Counted from the stretch's first letter, positions 15,927 to 24,787 are shown. The stretch is 64,000 nucleotides of DNA from Berkiella_A sp964633725 (GCA_964633725.1 CAZWHY010000003.1:49267-113266); one strand, 5' to 3'. Made by a program: numbers and translations. The notes: generated by a model from the sequence alone, not told the origin.

Positions 15927-17720
15927 ATGAGCGCAAAAGGGTCTGATAAGGGCAAAGTAACACCAAAAGAGCACTTGATTGGTGCTTTATTGAATGATAT
16001 TAAGGCAGCGTGGGCGCCAGGCGTTGACAAAATTTCACAAGAGCAGTGCGCACTAGAAATTGTTTTGTATTGTCAACACAAAGTTGGAGTCGGTAAAGAT
16101 AGAGTCAAAGTCCACGATCCATCAATGGTTCTTGACGCATTGCTGGATGTCACAAATCATTCTTATAATAATGAAGAGCTAAATGATCGGCAACGTCTTA
16201 AAAACATGGAAACAGCCGTCTCAACACTACAGAAAGTAATTGAGTTTAGCGGAGTTGACTATCAAGACTTAACTATAGAAGGTACGAAGTTAAACCATAA
16301 GTTCAAGCATGTGATGAGTGAAATAAGTGAAGTAATGGGGGGTGAAAAAGCAAAAATGACTCAAGTGGCCATTCAGGGAATATGTGAGCAACAAGTTAAA
16401 AAATCTGATGAAGCAAAAAATAACGCTAAAACACTTATAGAAAATGAGCAGGGTATAGATATTGCTAAATTTGTGTCAAGCAAACCAATGATAGGTAACC
16501 ATTCCAAGAAACGAGTACAAACCGTAGCGAAAGCCATTGCAAATGATTTACGAGCTTTTCAATCGGGGGAAACGCAATTACAAGGTTCTGATGAGCATGA
16601 AATTGGTAAACATAAAGAATTTTTTAATGGCCTTAGTTCGATGATAACTGACGGAATATTACAGGCAAAATCAGAAAACGAAGCCGCAAATATCCTTAGG
16701 TTATATATTGAAGTAGGGAATCAATGTGTCAAAAATAATGATTTTGACTCTGGACAGGCAATAGCTGCTGCTTTTGAAGATACAAATATCACACGATTAT
16801 ATAATTCGAATAAATTGACAGGGATCTTGGATAAAATTCCTAAATCATCAAAAAAAGATTTTTCGGAAATTACAGCCTTGTTCTCACCGACAAGTGAGGG
16901 TAAAGCAAAATTAAAAGTAAAAACAGAAGCGGCTGCCAATGATTGGCATACAATTCCTAGTCCAGTATTTATGGGGAAACTTGCCGCCGTAGACGGGATG
17001 GATGAGTCCTTCAATGATAAGCTTGAAGTTGCTTCAAAAGCTATTCTAACTCTCACTGAACAAAGAGCAAAACAAAAAGAGCATCCCGTTAACGTCCAGC
17101 CACAAACAAATTTTGTCCATCTTTTAGCAACAACAGCACGGTTAAATGATGATCAAAAATTTCAACAAATGAATAAATTAAGAACGGATAGAAAATACGA
17201 TGGAAAAAAATTCAAATCGGTTGAGAAAGTTGTTGGTACACAACAGCCAAATTTTAATGATATTACAAGTGATTATGTTCCTGAAATAATCGAAGATCCA
17301 TTTATAGAGGATGAGCAAGACACATCTTTTGAACTAGACCTACCAGCTGATATGCAATCTTATGATGATCTTGTCGATGCCTTAGACAACATTGAATTTG
17401 ATGATGGAATCGGTCTTGAGGTGAATCAAGTTCAAGAAATTGACGAGGCGGCGTTTCATAATATCCCCCCCCCTCTTAATCTATCGGTAGTCAAGCAAGC
17501 TGGGGAGTCAAATCAAAAGGTGCCTGATGCTGAAGGATTAAAAGAGCAAAAGCAAGAATCCCCTCCTGCTGTTGAACAGCCTCGTAGTGTTCGTCGCTTA
17601 ACGACAATGTTTGAAGCTAAAATAAAACAGCAACAGGTAGAGTGGAAGCAAGGGCGTAAACCAGAACAGCCTAAAGAAGAAAATGAAAGTGCAAAAGTTA
17701 GAAAACCTAAATCTACATAG
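15927..17720 (+). CDS. RasGEF-like domain protein, probable secreted effector
   Basis: The 597-residue protein has a soluble, helical composition. Residues of about 230-380 resemble the catalytic half of eukaryotic CDC25/RasGEF domains. The helix ILRLYIEVGNQCVKNNDFDS (254-275) corresponds to the family pattern of a long helix followed by NNFNS. It continues with GQAIAAAFEDTNITRLYNS (the aIisaL.s.pI.RL block) and, later, PSPVFMGKLAAVDGMDE (the PflG.yL.dl block). RasGEF domains load Ras-family GTPases with GTP. Bacterial examples such as Legionella LegG2 act on host GTPases. The tail is acidic then basic (EQPKEENESAKVRKPKST), like Dot/Icm signals. There is no signal peptide. Alternative: an unrelated helical repeat. 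Confidence 0.7.
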   Translation: MSAKGSDKGKVTPKEHLIGALLNDIKAAWAPGVDKISQEQCALEIVLYCQHKVGVGKDRVKVHDPSMVLDALLDVTNHSYNNEELNDRQRLKNMETAVSTLQKVIEFSGVDYQDLTIEGTKLNHKFKHVMSEISEVMGGEKAKMTQVAIQGICEQQVKKSDEAKNNAKTLIENEQGIDIAKFVSSKPMIGNHSKKRVQTVAKAIANDLRAFQSGETQLQGSDEHEIGKHKEFFNGLSSMITDGILQAKSENEAANILRLYIEVGNQCVKNNDFDSGQAIAAAFEDTNITRLYNSNKLTGILDKIPKSSKKDFSEITALFSPTSEGKAKLKVKTEAAANDWHTIPSPVFMGKLAAVDGMDESFNDKLEVASKAILTLTEQRAKQKEHPVNVQPQTNFVHLLATTARLNDDQKFQQMNKLRTDRKYDGKKFKSVEKVVGTQQPNFNDITSDYVPEIIEDPFIEDEQDTSFELDLPADMQSYDDLVDALDNIEFDDGIGLEVNQVQEIDEAAFHNIPPPLNLSVVKQAGESNQKVPDAEGLKEQKQESPPAVEQPRSVRRLTTMFEAKIKQQQVEWKQGRKPEQPKEENESAKVRKPKST

Positions 17721-17801
17721 TAATACCATAGAATAACTCAGTTTCAACTGGAAATTTCTATAAATAACATATAATGCAAGTGCTTAAAAAGGTGAGAAAA
17801 A

Positions 17802-18356
17802 ATGATTGCTCCAGACAAACTAGCGAAAGAACCAAAAAATGAACCTTATATCCAATGGCCTGAAACAGTTGCTGACAAGAAAGCTGCTATCGCTAACTTA
17901 AATGACTATAATAGATTCTATATGAACGCTAGACAGCAAGGAAAACCTTTCAATCAGGAAGTCATTAAGCAATTATCGGAAGAATTTAAGAAAAGAGGAC
18001 ATGAAATTCCAGAACCACCAGAAGATATTCTTTGCCCTGTTTCTCAAACTGAATTTAATGTCCCAGTTAAAGTTATCACGATCATTCCCAAGCCTAATGG
18101 AGAACCTGAAAGACATGAACACTTTTTTGATTATAGTACTCTAATGCAATTTTATAAAGCCAACGAAGTCGCTTTCAAAAGTCAAAAAATTTTCTGCACT
18201 CATCCCCTAAACCGACTGCCGATTAAAGCTTATGACTTATTACCTGCTCCAGAAATACAAGAAAAAATTGATGCATATATCGAATTAGTTAAAGAACAAC
18301 TGGAAAAAATTTCAATGCCTGCAGAAAGTAGTCGTTCACGAAACAAAATAAAATAA
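17802..18356 (+). CDS. U-box-like domain protein, possible E3 ubiquitin ligase effector
   Basis: The 184-residue protein has a strong start (AAGGTGAG, 5-6 bases). Residues 75-160 have the layout of a U-box: ILCPVSQTEFNVPV (opening Cys-Pro and Pro-Val), a loop, HFFDYSTLMQFYKAN (the central helix after a Tyr/Phe-Asp), IFCTHPLNRLPIKAYDLLP (the second Cys-Pro-like turn) and a final helix EIQEKIDAYIEL. U-boxes recruit host E2 enzymes; Legionella LubX and GobX are effector examples. The N-terminal 70 residues are unique. The end is Ser/Arg/Lys-rich (SSRSRNKIK). It follows the RasGEF-like gene by 81 bases in the same direction, so the two may be co-expressed. Substrate unknown. Confidence 0.6.
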   Translation: MIAPDKLAKEPKNEPYIQWPETVADKKAAIANLNDYNRFYMNARQQGKPFNQEVIKQLSEEFKKRGHEIPEPPEDILCPVSQTEFNVPVKVITIIPKPNGEPERHEHFFDYSTLMQFYKANEVAFKSQKIFCTHPLNRLPIKAYDLLPAPEIQEKIDAYIELVKEQLEKISMPAESSRSRNKIK

Positions 18357-18406
18357 GATCCTATTTTAGGTTTTACCAATACTGCACTAATTGTTAGAAA
18401 ATTCTA

Positions 18407-18577
18407 ATGGCTCAGACTTGGGATTTACCTTCAAAAACCATATCCGCAACAGAAAAAAGCAATGATATTTCTTTTGACGATGCGTTAAAATCTGTATTTA
18501 AAGAAATGAGGGAACCACCCAAAAGCGAGAAAAAAGAAGAGTCTAGTATTAAAATAGGGGCAAACCGTGGAGGTTAA
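18407..18577 (+). CDS. Small hypothetical protein (56 residues)
   Basis: A 56-codon frame runs from ATG 18407 to TAA 18577 just after the U-box-like gene. It is acidic then basic (DISFDDALKSVFKEM, then PPKSEKKEESSIK) and has an amphipathic helix in the middle. The ribosome site is weak. It could be a small partner of the gene upstream or a chance frame. Confidence 0.4.
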   Translation: MAQTWDLPSKTISATEKSNDISFDDALKSVFKEMREPPKSEKKEESSIKIGANRGG

Positions 18578-18587
18578 TTGACAGTCT

Positions 18588-19364
18588 CTAAATATAGATT
18601 GTTTGGTCTTTTTCAAACACATGATGTTTTACTTCAAATGGATTGGTTTTTACACTAATCACACTACCTGTATTGTGCCAAGTGCCTAGTACATAACGAT
18701 CGACTGTTTTGCCTGCCACTTGATGTTGAAAATGATTGGCTCTGTGTACATGGCCATGGATAATCATTTTAGCGGGATGGCGAGATATGCTTTTTTGCAC
18801 ACCCGCTTCGGTTACATCTAATTTGGAAAGCGGTTGGTTTTGTTGATAATTTTTGCTATTGGCTCGTAATTTATTAGCAATATTTTGTCTGTATTTTTGC
18901 GGTAGTTTTAAAAATAAAAATTTGCTAATAGGATGCTGGACAATTTTTCTATAATGCTGATAAAGCGTATCTTCCGTACACATTTCATCACCGTGACATA
19001 ATAGACAAGGTGTATCATATAACGAAATGCGAGTTGGATCTTTGAGAAGTGTAATATCCGCTAAGGTGGCAAATTTTTGACCAAATAAAAAATCTCTATT
19101 GCCCGGAATTAAATAGGTTTGTACGCCACTTTTTTTGAGATTTTTTAATATGTTTGCAATATATGTTTCAAAGTCAGAGATTAAATCATCACCTAACCAC
19201 ACATCAAATAAATCCCCCAAAATATACAAAGCCTCCGCTTTGTGGGCATTTATTGAAATAAAACTTTCAAATAAAGCGCAAAGCGAAGGTTTTTGTGCAC
19301 TCAGATGTATATCTGATATGAAAAAGCTGAGATTACGCTGTTTCAACGATTTCAACTCGCTCAA
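18588..19364 (-). CDS. lpxH: UDP-2,3-diacylglucosamine diphosphatase LpxH
   Basis: The protein, about 258 residues, has the calcineurin-like metallophosphoesterase motifs of LpxH: FFISDIHLSAQKPS (D-x-H), YILGDLFDVWLGDD (G-D-x-x-D), YLIPGNRDFLFG (G-N-R-D), LLCHGDEMCTEDTLY and IHGHVHRANHF. LpxH removes UMP from UDP-2,3-diacylglucosamine to give lipid X in lipid A synthesis, at the inner-membrane face with Mn2+. The start is uncertain. The frame has no ATG before the first motif, and a TTG at 19364 or an internal TTG is used, overlapping the end of ppiB by about 32 bases. That overlap suggests translational coupling with ppiB. Confidence 0.93.
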   Translation of the reverse strand: MSELKSLKQRNLSFFISDIHLSAQKPSLCALFESFISINAHKAEALYILGDLFDVWLGDDLISDFETYIANILKNLKKSGVQTYLIPGNRDFLFGQKFATLADITLLKDPTRISLYDTPCLLCHGDEMCTEDTLYQHYRKIVQHPISKFLFLKLPQKYRQNIANKLRANSKNYQQNQPLSKLDVTEAGVQKSISRHPAKMIIHGHVHRANHFQHQVAGKTVDRYVLGTWHNTGSVISVKTNPFEVKHHVFEKDQTIYI

Positions 19365-19833
19365 TAATCACATCTTCTACAGGCACATCGTCATGATGGT
19401 TTTTGGTACCCGTTTTGACTTGCGCTATTTTTTCTACAATATCCATGCCTTCCGTTACTTTGCCAAAAACACAGTAACCCCAACCCTCTATAGACTCAGA
19501 TTTGTGATCTAAGAAAGCATTGTCATTTAAGTTGACGAAAAACTGAGCGGATGCAGAGTGTGGATCATTGGTTCTAGCCATTGCAATGGAACCTTTGGTG
19601 TTGCTGATGCCATTGTTGGCTTCGTTTTGAATAGACTCAAGACTAGTTTTTTCAGCCATATCTGCACCAAATCCACCACCTTGGATCATAAAACCAGGAA
19701 TCACACGATGAAAAATGGTATTTTCATAAAAAGACTGCTCAACATAGTCTGTGAAATTTTTAACGGTATTAGGGGCTTTGTCGGCAAACATCTCAAGATG
19801 TATTGCACCAAAATTTGTATGAAGTACAATCAT
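19333..19833 (-). CDS. ppiB: Peptidyl-prolyl isomerase, cyclophilin type (PpiB)
   Basis: The 166-residue protein starts at ATG 19833; a TTG two codons earlier is also possible. Cyclophilin motifs are complete: ENTIFHRVIPGFMIQGGGFG (catalytic Arg), SIAMARTNDPHSASAQFFVN and the GYCVFGKVTEGMDIVEKIA block. There is no signal peptide, so it is the cytoplasmic form that speeds prolyl bond isomerisation in folding. It is divergent from cysS and overlaps lpxH at its 3' end, an order (cysS-ppiB-lpxH) found in many gammaproteobacteria. Confidence 0.95.
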   Translation of the reverse strand: MIVLHTNFGAIHLEMFADKAPNTVKNFTDYVEQSFYENTIFHRVIPGFMIQGGGFGADMAEKTSLESIQNEANNGISNTKGSIAMARTNDPHSASAQFFVNLNDNAFLDHKSESIEGWGYCVFGKVTEGMDIVEKIAQVKTGTKNHHDDVPVEDVIIERVEIVETA

Positions 19834-19985
19834 GTTCAATTTTCTTCTTAAAGCAATAAAGGAGCGGGTAGGGTATCATGTTGGCTTCTGGCTCGCTAGA
19901 GATTAGAGAGAAAATAAAGTCTTCTAGCTACATTTGTTTATCTGACCAACCTATTGTTCAAGCAATTAATTTAGGATTTCAATCT

Positions 19986-21380
19986 ATGTTACAGATATAT
20001 AATACATTTACCCAAAAAAAAGACATATTTGAACCTATTGTCCCAGGTAAAATTAGTTTATATGTTTGTGGTATCACGGTATACGATTATTGTCATATAG
20101 GCCATGCCAGAGTGTTTGTTTCATTTGATGTAATTACCCGTTTTTTAAGAGCGAGTGGGTGGCAAGTTAACTATGTGCGAAACATTACTGATATTGATGA
20201 TAAAATTATTAATAGAGCTAATGAGAACAACGAGCCCTATCAAGCCTTAACCAATCGCTTTATTAAGTTTATGCATGAAGACGAAGCCCGTTTAAATATT
20301 ATCAGACCCGACCAAGAGCCGCGTGCCACAGATTATATCGATAAAATTATCAAGATGACACAAGCGATACAAAATAACGAGTGTGCTTACCAAGGCGATA
20401 ATGGTGATGTTTATTTTGCTGTAGACCAATATCAAAAATATGGCGAATTATCCCGAAAAAATTTAGATGACTTGCAAGTGGGTTCTCGGGTTGATGTTGC
20501 CCATGATAAACGCTCTCCATTGGATTTTGTATTATGGAAAAAAGTCAAAAAAGATGAGCCTAGCTGGGCATCCCCTTGGGGAGATGGACGTCCAGGCTGG
20601 CATATAGAATGCTCTGCCATGGCGACAGATTGCTTAGGCAATCATTTTGATATTCATGGTGGTGGCTCAGATTTACTTTTTCCTCATCATGAAAATGAAA
20701 GAGCACAGTCAGAGTGCGCGAATAATGAGATTTTTGTCAATCATTGGATGCACATCGGCTTTGTGCAAGTCAACAAAGAAAAAATGTCTAAGTCGCTGAA
20801 TAATTTTTTTACCATTCGTGAAGTTTTAAAAAAATATGATGCAGAAGTCATCAGATATTTTTTGATCGCGAGCCATTATAGAAGCCCTGTTAATTATTCT
20901 ATAGATAATCTAGAGCAAGCAAAACAAGCGTTGACGAGAATGTATACCGCTTTAAATGGCTTGGAACTTGGAAAATTTGATAAAAACAAAATAGATAATA
21001 AAGTATGGCAGGATAAGTTTTTCCAAACCATGAACGATGATTTTAATACACCACAAGCCTTGGCTGTATTGTTTGATCTGGCGAATAAAATCAATATCGC
21101 CAAGAAAGAGCAAGCAAATGAGACCGCGGTTGAGTTGGGACGTTGTTTGGTTGGTTTGGCGAGTATATTAGGTATTTTATCTAATGACCCTGAGAGCTTT
21201 CTACAAGGTGGAGATGATAGCCAAAATGAAGCTATCCAGAAGCTTATTTTTGAGCGCCTTGCGGCTAAAAAGAATAAAGACTGGGCAAGAGCAGATGAAA
21301 TACGAGCACAATTATTAGAAATGGGCATTATCCTAGAAGATGGTAGCACGGGTATAGGTACATCGTGGCGCAAGGTATAG
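19986..21380 (+). CDS. cysS: Cysteinyl-tRNA synthetase
   Basis: I start at ATG 19986 (AGGA 8 bases upstream), giving 464 residues and the usual N-terminus MLQIYNTFTQKKDIFEP. A frame opening 108 bases upstream adds a non-homologous lead. Landmarks are the zinc ligand Cys28, the HIGH motif HIGHARVF (37-44), further zinc ligands in WHIECSAM and HHENERAQSEC, and KEKMSKSLNNF. The C-terminal anticodon-stem domain ends AQLLEMGIILEDGSTGIGTS. The enzyme charges tRNA-Cys. dtd begins 7 bases after its stop, so the two are co-transcribed. Confidence 0.97.
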   Translation: MLQIYNTFTQKKDIFEPIVPGKISLYVCGITVYDYCHIGHARVFVSFDVITRFLRASGWQVNYVRNITDIDDKIINRANENNEPYQALTNRFIKFMHEDEARLNIIRPDQEPRATDYIDKIIKMTQAIQNNECAYQGDNGDVYFAVDQYQKYGELSRKNLDDLQVGSRVDVAHDKRSPLDFVLWKKVKKDEPSWASPWGDGRPGWHIECSAMATDCLGNHFDIHGGGSDLLFPHHENERAQSECANNEIFVNHWMHIGFVQVNKEKMSKSLNNFFTIREVLKKYDAEVIRYFLIASHYRSPVNYSIDNLEQAKQALTRMYTALNGLELGKFDKNKIDNKVWQDKFFQTMNDDFNTPQALAVLFDLANKINIAKKEQANETAVELGRCLVGLASILGILSNDPESFLQGGDDSQNEAIQKLIFERLAAKKNKDWARADEIRAQLLEMGIILEDGSTGIGTSWRKV

Positions 21381-21387
21381 TTATACA

Positions 21388-21825
21388 ATGAAGGCTCTGT
21401 TACAACGAGTGAACCAGGCAAGCGTTAGCGTTGAGGATCAAGAAATTAGCCGTATTGCATCTGGTATTTTAGTGTTTTTAGGTGTTGAAAAACACGATAC
21501 ACAAGCACAAGCTACTCGAATAGTGGAACGTATTCTAGGTTATAGAATATTCCAAGATAAAAACGACAAAATGAACCTCAATGTACAACAAATAGCGGGT
21601 GAAATATTAGTCGTATCGCAGTTTACCTTGGCGGCGGATACTCGCCAAGGTATGAGAGCAGGATTTAGTACCTCTGCAGAGCCTACAAGAGCTTTAGAAC
21701 TTTATAATGACGTGATTGCGCAATTACAAAGGTCTAAGCTCGTTATAAAATCAGGTCAATTTGGTGCCAATATGCAAGTATCGCTTACTAACAATGGCCC
21801 CGTAACGTTTCTATTAGAGTGTTAG
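21388..21825 (+). CDS. dtd: D-aminoacyl-tRNA deacylase
   Basis: The 145-residue protein has the two active-site blocks of the Dtd family: SQFTLAADTRQGMRAGFS and the Gly-cisPro loop NNGPVTFLLE at the C-terminus. Dtd hydrolyses D-aminoacyl-tRNA and glycyl-tRNA-Ala, keeping D-amino acids out of proteins. The length is normal. It is 7 bases downstream of cysS, a sensible translation-fidelity pair. A MITE-like element begins 8 bases after its stop. Confidence 0.95.
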   Translation: MKALLQRVNQASVSVEDQEISRIASGILVFLGVEKHDTQAQATRIVERILGYRIFQDKNDKMNLNVQQIAGEILVVSQFTLAADTRQGMRAGFSTSAEPTRALELYNDVIAQLQRSKLVIKSGQFGANMQVSLTNNGPVTFLLEC

Positions 21826-21832
21826 GGGTTAA

Positions 21833-22010
21833 GGAATGGCATGTAATAACTTACCGTTTTATCATCTCATTAAGCAAGCCATCTTTAAATGAACCTCAAT
21901 CGAAAAAACACTCACATAGCCCTGCTATGCTCGCATTTTCCCTCAATCGTTCCATCTAAATATGCCAGCTTACTGAGCGCTAAATCAGTAAGTTATTACA
22001 TGCCCATTCC
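21833..22010 (+). mobile_element. MITE-like element, full copy A (178 bp)
   Basis: The ends GGAATGG...CATGTAATAACTTAC and GTAAGTTATTACATG...CCATTCC are inverted repeats of about 23 bases; the left one lacks a single G. Both sides are flanked by TAA, a candidate 3-bp target duplication. No coding frame fits inside. Compared with the copy at 36817-36995 (opposite orientation) only a handful of bases differ, so movement was recent. Its right junction supplies the glnS stop codon. Confidence 0.85.
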
Positions 22011-23689
22011 TAATCTATTTTAGCCCAAGACTCTCGTAAACTGACAATGCGATTAAACACCCAATTATCTGAAGTGAAATCTAATCTGTCCATCACAAAG
22101 TAGCCTAAGCGCTCAAACTGATAGCGGGTTTCAGGTGCTACGGTAGGTAAGTTTGGCTCAATGTAACAATTCTCTATAGTGCTAAGAGAATCGGGGTTTA
22201 GCATTTTTAACGCATCATCCCAATCATCAGCAGAGCCTGGGTTCGCATCTTTAAATAATCTATCGAAAACTCTGACTTGGCATTTTTTGGCTTGAGTCGC
22301 TGATACCCAGTGAATGACACCTTTGACTTTTCTGTCTTCTGGGTTTTTGCCTAAAGTCTTTGGATCGTAAGTACATTTTAACTCTATAACTTTGCCTGTG
22401 TTAGGATCTTTGATTGCCTCATTGCATCTTATGACATAGCTATTGCGTAATCTGACCTCTTTGTCGATGGTGAGCCGCTTGTATTTTTTAGGCGGTTCTT
22501 CCATAAAATCATCTTGTTCAATGTACAGGGTTTTAGTGAAAGGGATGTTTCGTTTACCAAAGCTTTCATCTTGTGGATGGTTAGAGGCACTAAGCGTTTC
22601 TAAGTGATCATCTGGTAAATTATCAATAGTGAGTTTTAAGGGATTTAATACACACATGGCACGCATGGCATTTTGATTAAGATCAGAGCGGACACATTCT
22701 TCTAAAATACTCATATCGATAATAGAATCGCTTTTGGAAATGCCGATTGTTTGGCAAAAGTGACGTATAGCATTAGGTGTATAACCCCTGCGCCTTAGTC
22801 CAATCAGTGTGGGCATTCTTGGATCGTTCCAACCAGATACAAGCTTATCATCGACTAGTTTTTTTAATTTACGCTTGCTGGTAATCGTATGGGATAAATT
22901 TAGTCTAGAAAACTCTATTTGCTGTGGTCTAGGCTCTGGTGTTAAATGATTGATAAACCATTCGTACAACGGACGGTGGTCTTGAAATTCTAATGTACAT
23001 AAAGAGTGTGTAATATTTTCAATCGCATCAGACAAACAATGCGCAAAGTCATACATAGGATAAATACACCATTTATCTTTAGTATGTTGATGGGGAACAT
23101 TCATAATTCTATAGATGACTGGATCACGCATATTAATATTGCCAGAGCTCATATCAATTTTGGCTCTGAGTACATATTGGCCATCCTCAAACTCACCAGC
23201 ACGCATGCGCTCAAATAAATTGAGGTTTTCTTCTACTGCCTTGTTTCTATTAGGGCTGTCGGTACCGCCTTTTGTTAAAGAGCCTCGGTGCTCACGCATT
23301 TCTTCAGCGCTTAAGGCGCAAACATAGGCATCACCTTTTTTAATTAATTGGACAGCATATTCATGCAGTTGATCAAAGTAGTCGGCTGTATAATGCAAGT
23401 AATCCCACTGGAACCCAAGCCATTTTACATCCGCTTGGATGGCATCCACATATTCTTTGTCTTCTTTGCTGGGATTTGTATCGTCAAACCTTAAATGGCA
23501 ACTACCATTATATTTTTCTGCCATACCAAAATTTAAGCAAATAGATTTTGCATGCCCAATATGCAAATATCCATTAGGCTCAGGTGGGAAGCGGGTGATG
23601 ACTTTGCCGTCGTAGGTGTTTTTTTCTAGATCCGCATCAATACGGTGTTCAATAAAATTTTTAACGTTAGATTCAGATGAGTCGCTCAT
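22010..23689 (-). CDS. glnS: Glutaminyl-tRNA synthetase
   Basis: The 559-residue protein contains RFPPEPNGYLHIGHAKSICL (HIGH motif), YPMYDFAHCLSDAIE and the KMSKS-equivalent ITSKRKLKKLV. Two beta-barrel anticodon domains cover about 340-550. GlnRS charges tRNA-Gln directly with glutamine, so this organism does not rely only on the GatCAB route. The last residues SLRESWAKID correspond to the usual end of the family. The stop TAG (complement of 22010-22012) spans the edge of the MITE-like element, so the insertion may have replaced the original stop without loss of the core. Confidence 0.97.
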   Translation of the reverse strand: MSDSSESNVKNFIEHRIDADLEKNTYDGKVITRFPPEPNGYLHIGHAKSICLNFGMAEKYNGSCHLRFDDTNPSKEDKEYVDAIQADVKWLGFQWDYLHYTADYFDQLHEYAVQLIKKGDAYVCALSAEEMREHRGSLTKGGTDSPNRNKAVEENLNLFERMRAGEFEDGQYVLRAKIDMSSGNINMRDPVIYRIMNVPHQHTKDKWCIYPMYDFAHCLSDAIENITHSLCTLEFQDHRPLYEWFINHLTPEPRPQQIEFSRLNLSHTITSKRKLKKLVDDKLVSGWNDPRMPTLIGLRRRGYTPNAIRHFCQTIGISKSDSIIDMSILEECVRSDLNQNAMRAMCVLNPLKLTIDNLPDDHLETLSASNHPQDESFGKRNIPFTKTLYIEQDDFMEEPPKKYKRLTIDKEVRLRNSYVIRCNEAIKDPNTGKVIELKCTYDPKTLGKNPEDRKVKGVIHWVSATQAKKCQVRVFDRLFKDANPGSADDWDDALKMLNPDSLSTIENCYIEPNLPTVAPETRYQFERLGYFVMDRLDFTSDNWVFNRIVSLRESWAKID

Positions 23690-23834
23690 GGTGGCATATA
23701 CCTAAATAAATTATTTTTATGTAAACTTGAGTTTAAGATAAGGAATTAACTGAAATTATACAGTCCATCAACAGGGATCAAAAGTGCTTAATTGAAATAA
23801 ACAAGAATACATTAAAGTTGACTAAATTATATGA

Positions 23835-23860
23835 AGGCCGACACGGAGGTCAGCCTCTAC
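23835..23860 (-). repeat. GTAG-type REP hairpin
   Basis: On the minus strand a GTAG tetranucleotide is followed by the arms AGGCTGAC and GTCGGCCT (one G-T pair) around CTCCGT. This is the standard layout of REP sequences mobilised by REP-associated tyrosine transposases. It lies 27 bases after the stop of the gene at 23887-24354 and no T run follows. Confidence 0.7.
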
Positions 23861-23886
23861 AAAACTTGGAGGTGAATTATTGTTTC

Positions 23887-24354
23887 TTACTGGTGACCAC
23901 AATATTGTTTAATCGCTTGGCGTGTTTTCTTCATTTTTTGGGCTTTTTCAGTTTGAGTCATGTAGTGTATTGAGCCATTGTCTTGTTTGACTTTAATCCG
24001 GGGGGTGGTCATTAAATCTTGTAGGCGATTTTTAGCGATATTGCAGTTTGTTTTCATGATGCGTTTTTTATGATGCGCATTATTCATTTCTGTTTGAATC
24101 ATTTTGGCTTTGTTATCATTTTCTTCTACCATCGTTTTGATTCTTTCAGCGCGTGTTTGCTTTGCAACTGTTTTTTCTAGCGTGGGCTGAGTTTTCTTGA
24201 GAACAGAGTTAGTTTGTTGAGTTGTTTTTCCGGCCATTTTAGGCGGTAAAGCATCGGTTGATTTACAATAAGCATTTGTGACGAGTAAAGTCGACAGGCA
24301 GAATAAGAAAAGTTTACTCCATTTCGTTTTCTTCATTTTCATTGTCACTTTCAT
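23887..24354 (-). CDS. Secreted protein with the C-terminal region of DUF4124-type proteins
   Basis: I start at ATG 24354, which has GGAGAAGAAG directly upstream, giving 155 residues. Further ATGs follow within a few codons. A signal peptide (KLFLFCLSTLLVTNAYC) ends near residue 32. The middle is low-complexity and Thr/Gln/Lys-rich. The end, TNCNIAKNRLQDLMTTPRIK through MTQTEKAQKMKKTRQAIKQYC, matches the Cys...Cys helical tail common after DUF4124 domains (C..A..NL..L......C). The DUF4124 domain itself seems absent. It overlaps the DUF3579 gene by about 41 bases, so the two are coupled. Probably periplasmic; function unknown. Confidence 0.65.
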   Translation of the reverse strand: MKVTMKMKKTKWSKLFLFCLSTLLVTNAYCKSTDALPPKMAGKTTQQTNSVLKKTQPTLEKTVAKQTRAERIKTMVEENDNKAKMIQTEMNNAHHKKRIMKTNCNIAKNRLQDLMTTPRIKVKQDNGSIHYMTQTEKAQKMKKTRQAIKQYCGHQ

Positions 24355-24631
24355 CTTCTTCTCCACAGATTTTGAGTTTGTTCGTTTTAGCAAAATTTAT
24401 AATTTGCTGGTAAAGTTCGGGATTGGATTCTTTTAGTGCTTGATCGAGCACGACACAACGATTGCCACTTTTATACGAAGGGCGCAGCATAGGGGAATAA
24501 AAAATCCGATGATTTTTGAAGGTTGAGAGTTGGCCACTGACACGCTCGGCCCAGTCACTTGGGCGAAACTTTTTGCCTTCTTCCGTGACACCCTCAATAA
24601 TGATTTTTTTTTGTTTTTTATCTTCAGTCAT
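24314..24631 (-). CDS. DUF3579 family protein
   Basis: The 105-residue protein matches the DUF3579 (PF12112) pattern: IIIEGVTEEGKKFRPSDWAE, RVSGQLSTFKNHRIFYSP, a Cys-Val core (NRCVVLDQALKESNPELYQQ) and a final helix INFAKTNKLKI. The very acidic tail (CGEEDESDNENEENEME) is unusual and overlaps the next gene. The family is small, cytoplasmic and of unknown function, mainly in beta- and gammaproteobacteria. Confidence 0.85.
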   Translation of the reverse strand: MTEDKKQKKIIIEGVTEEGKKFRPSDWAERVSGQLSTFKNHRIFYSPMLRPSYKSGNRCVVLDQALKESNPELYQQIINFAKTNKLKICGEEDESDNENEENEME

Positions 24632-24787
24632 AGGTAAAATGATTGAGTTAGATAATAATTAGTTGTACTGTCAGTTAAGCGAAAATACAACTTTAACTAA
24701 CAATACGCCACAATAATACTTTTATTATATCCTAAAATTCGCTAACATGCTGGGATATTGTTTTAACTCAGATTGATAACCTATTAA

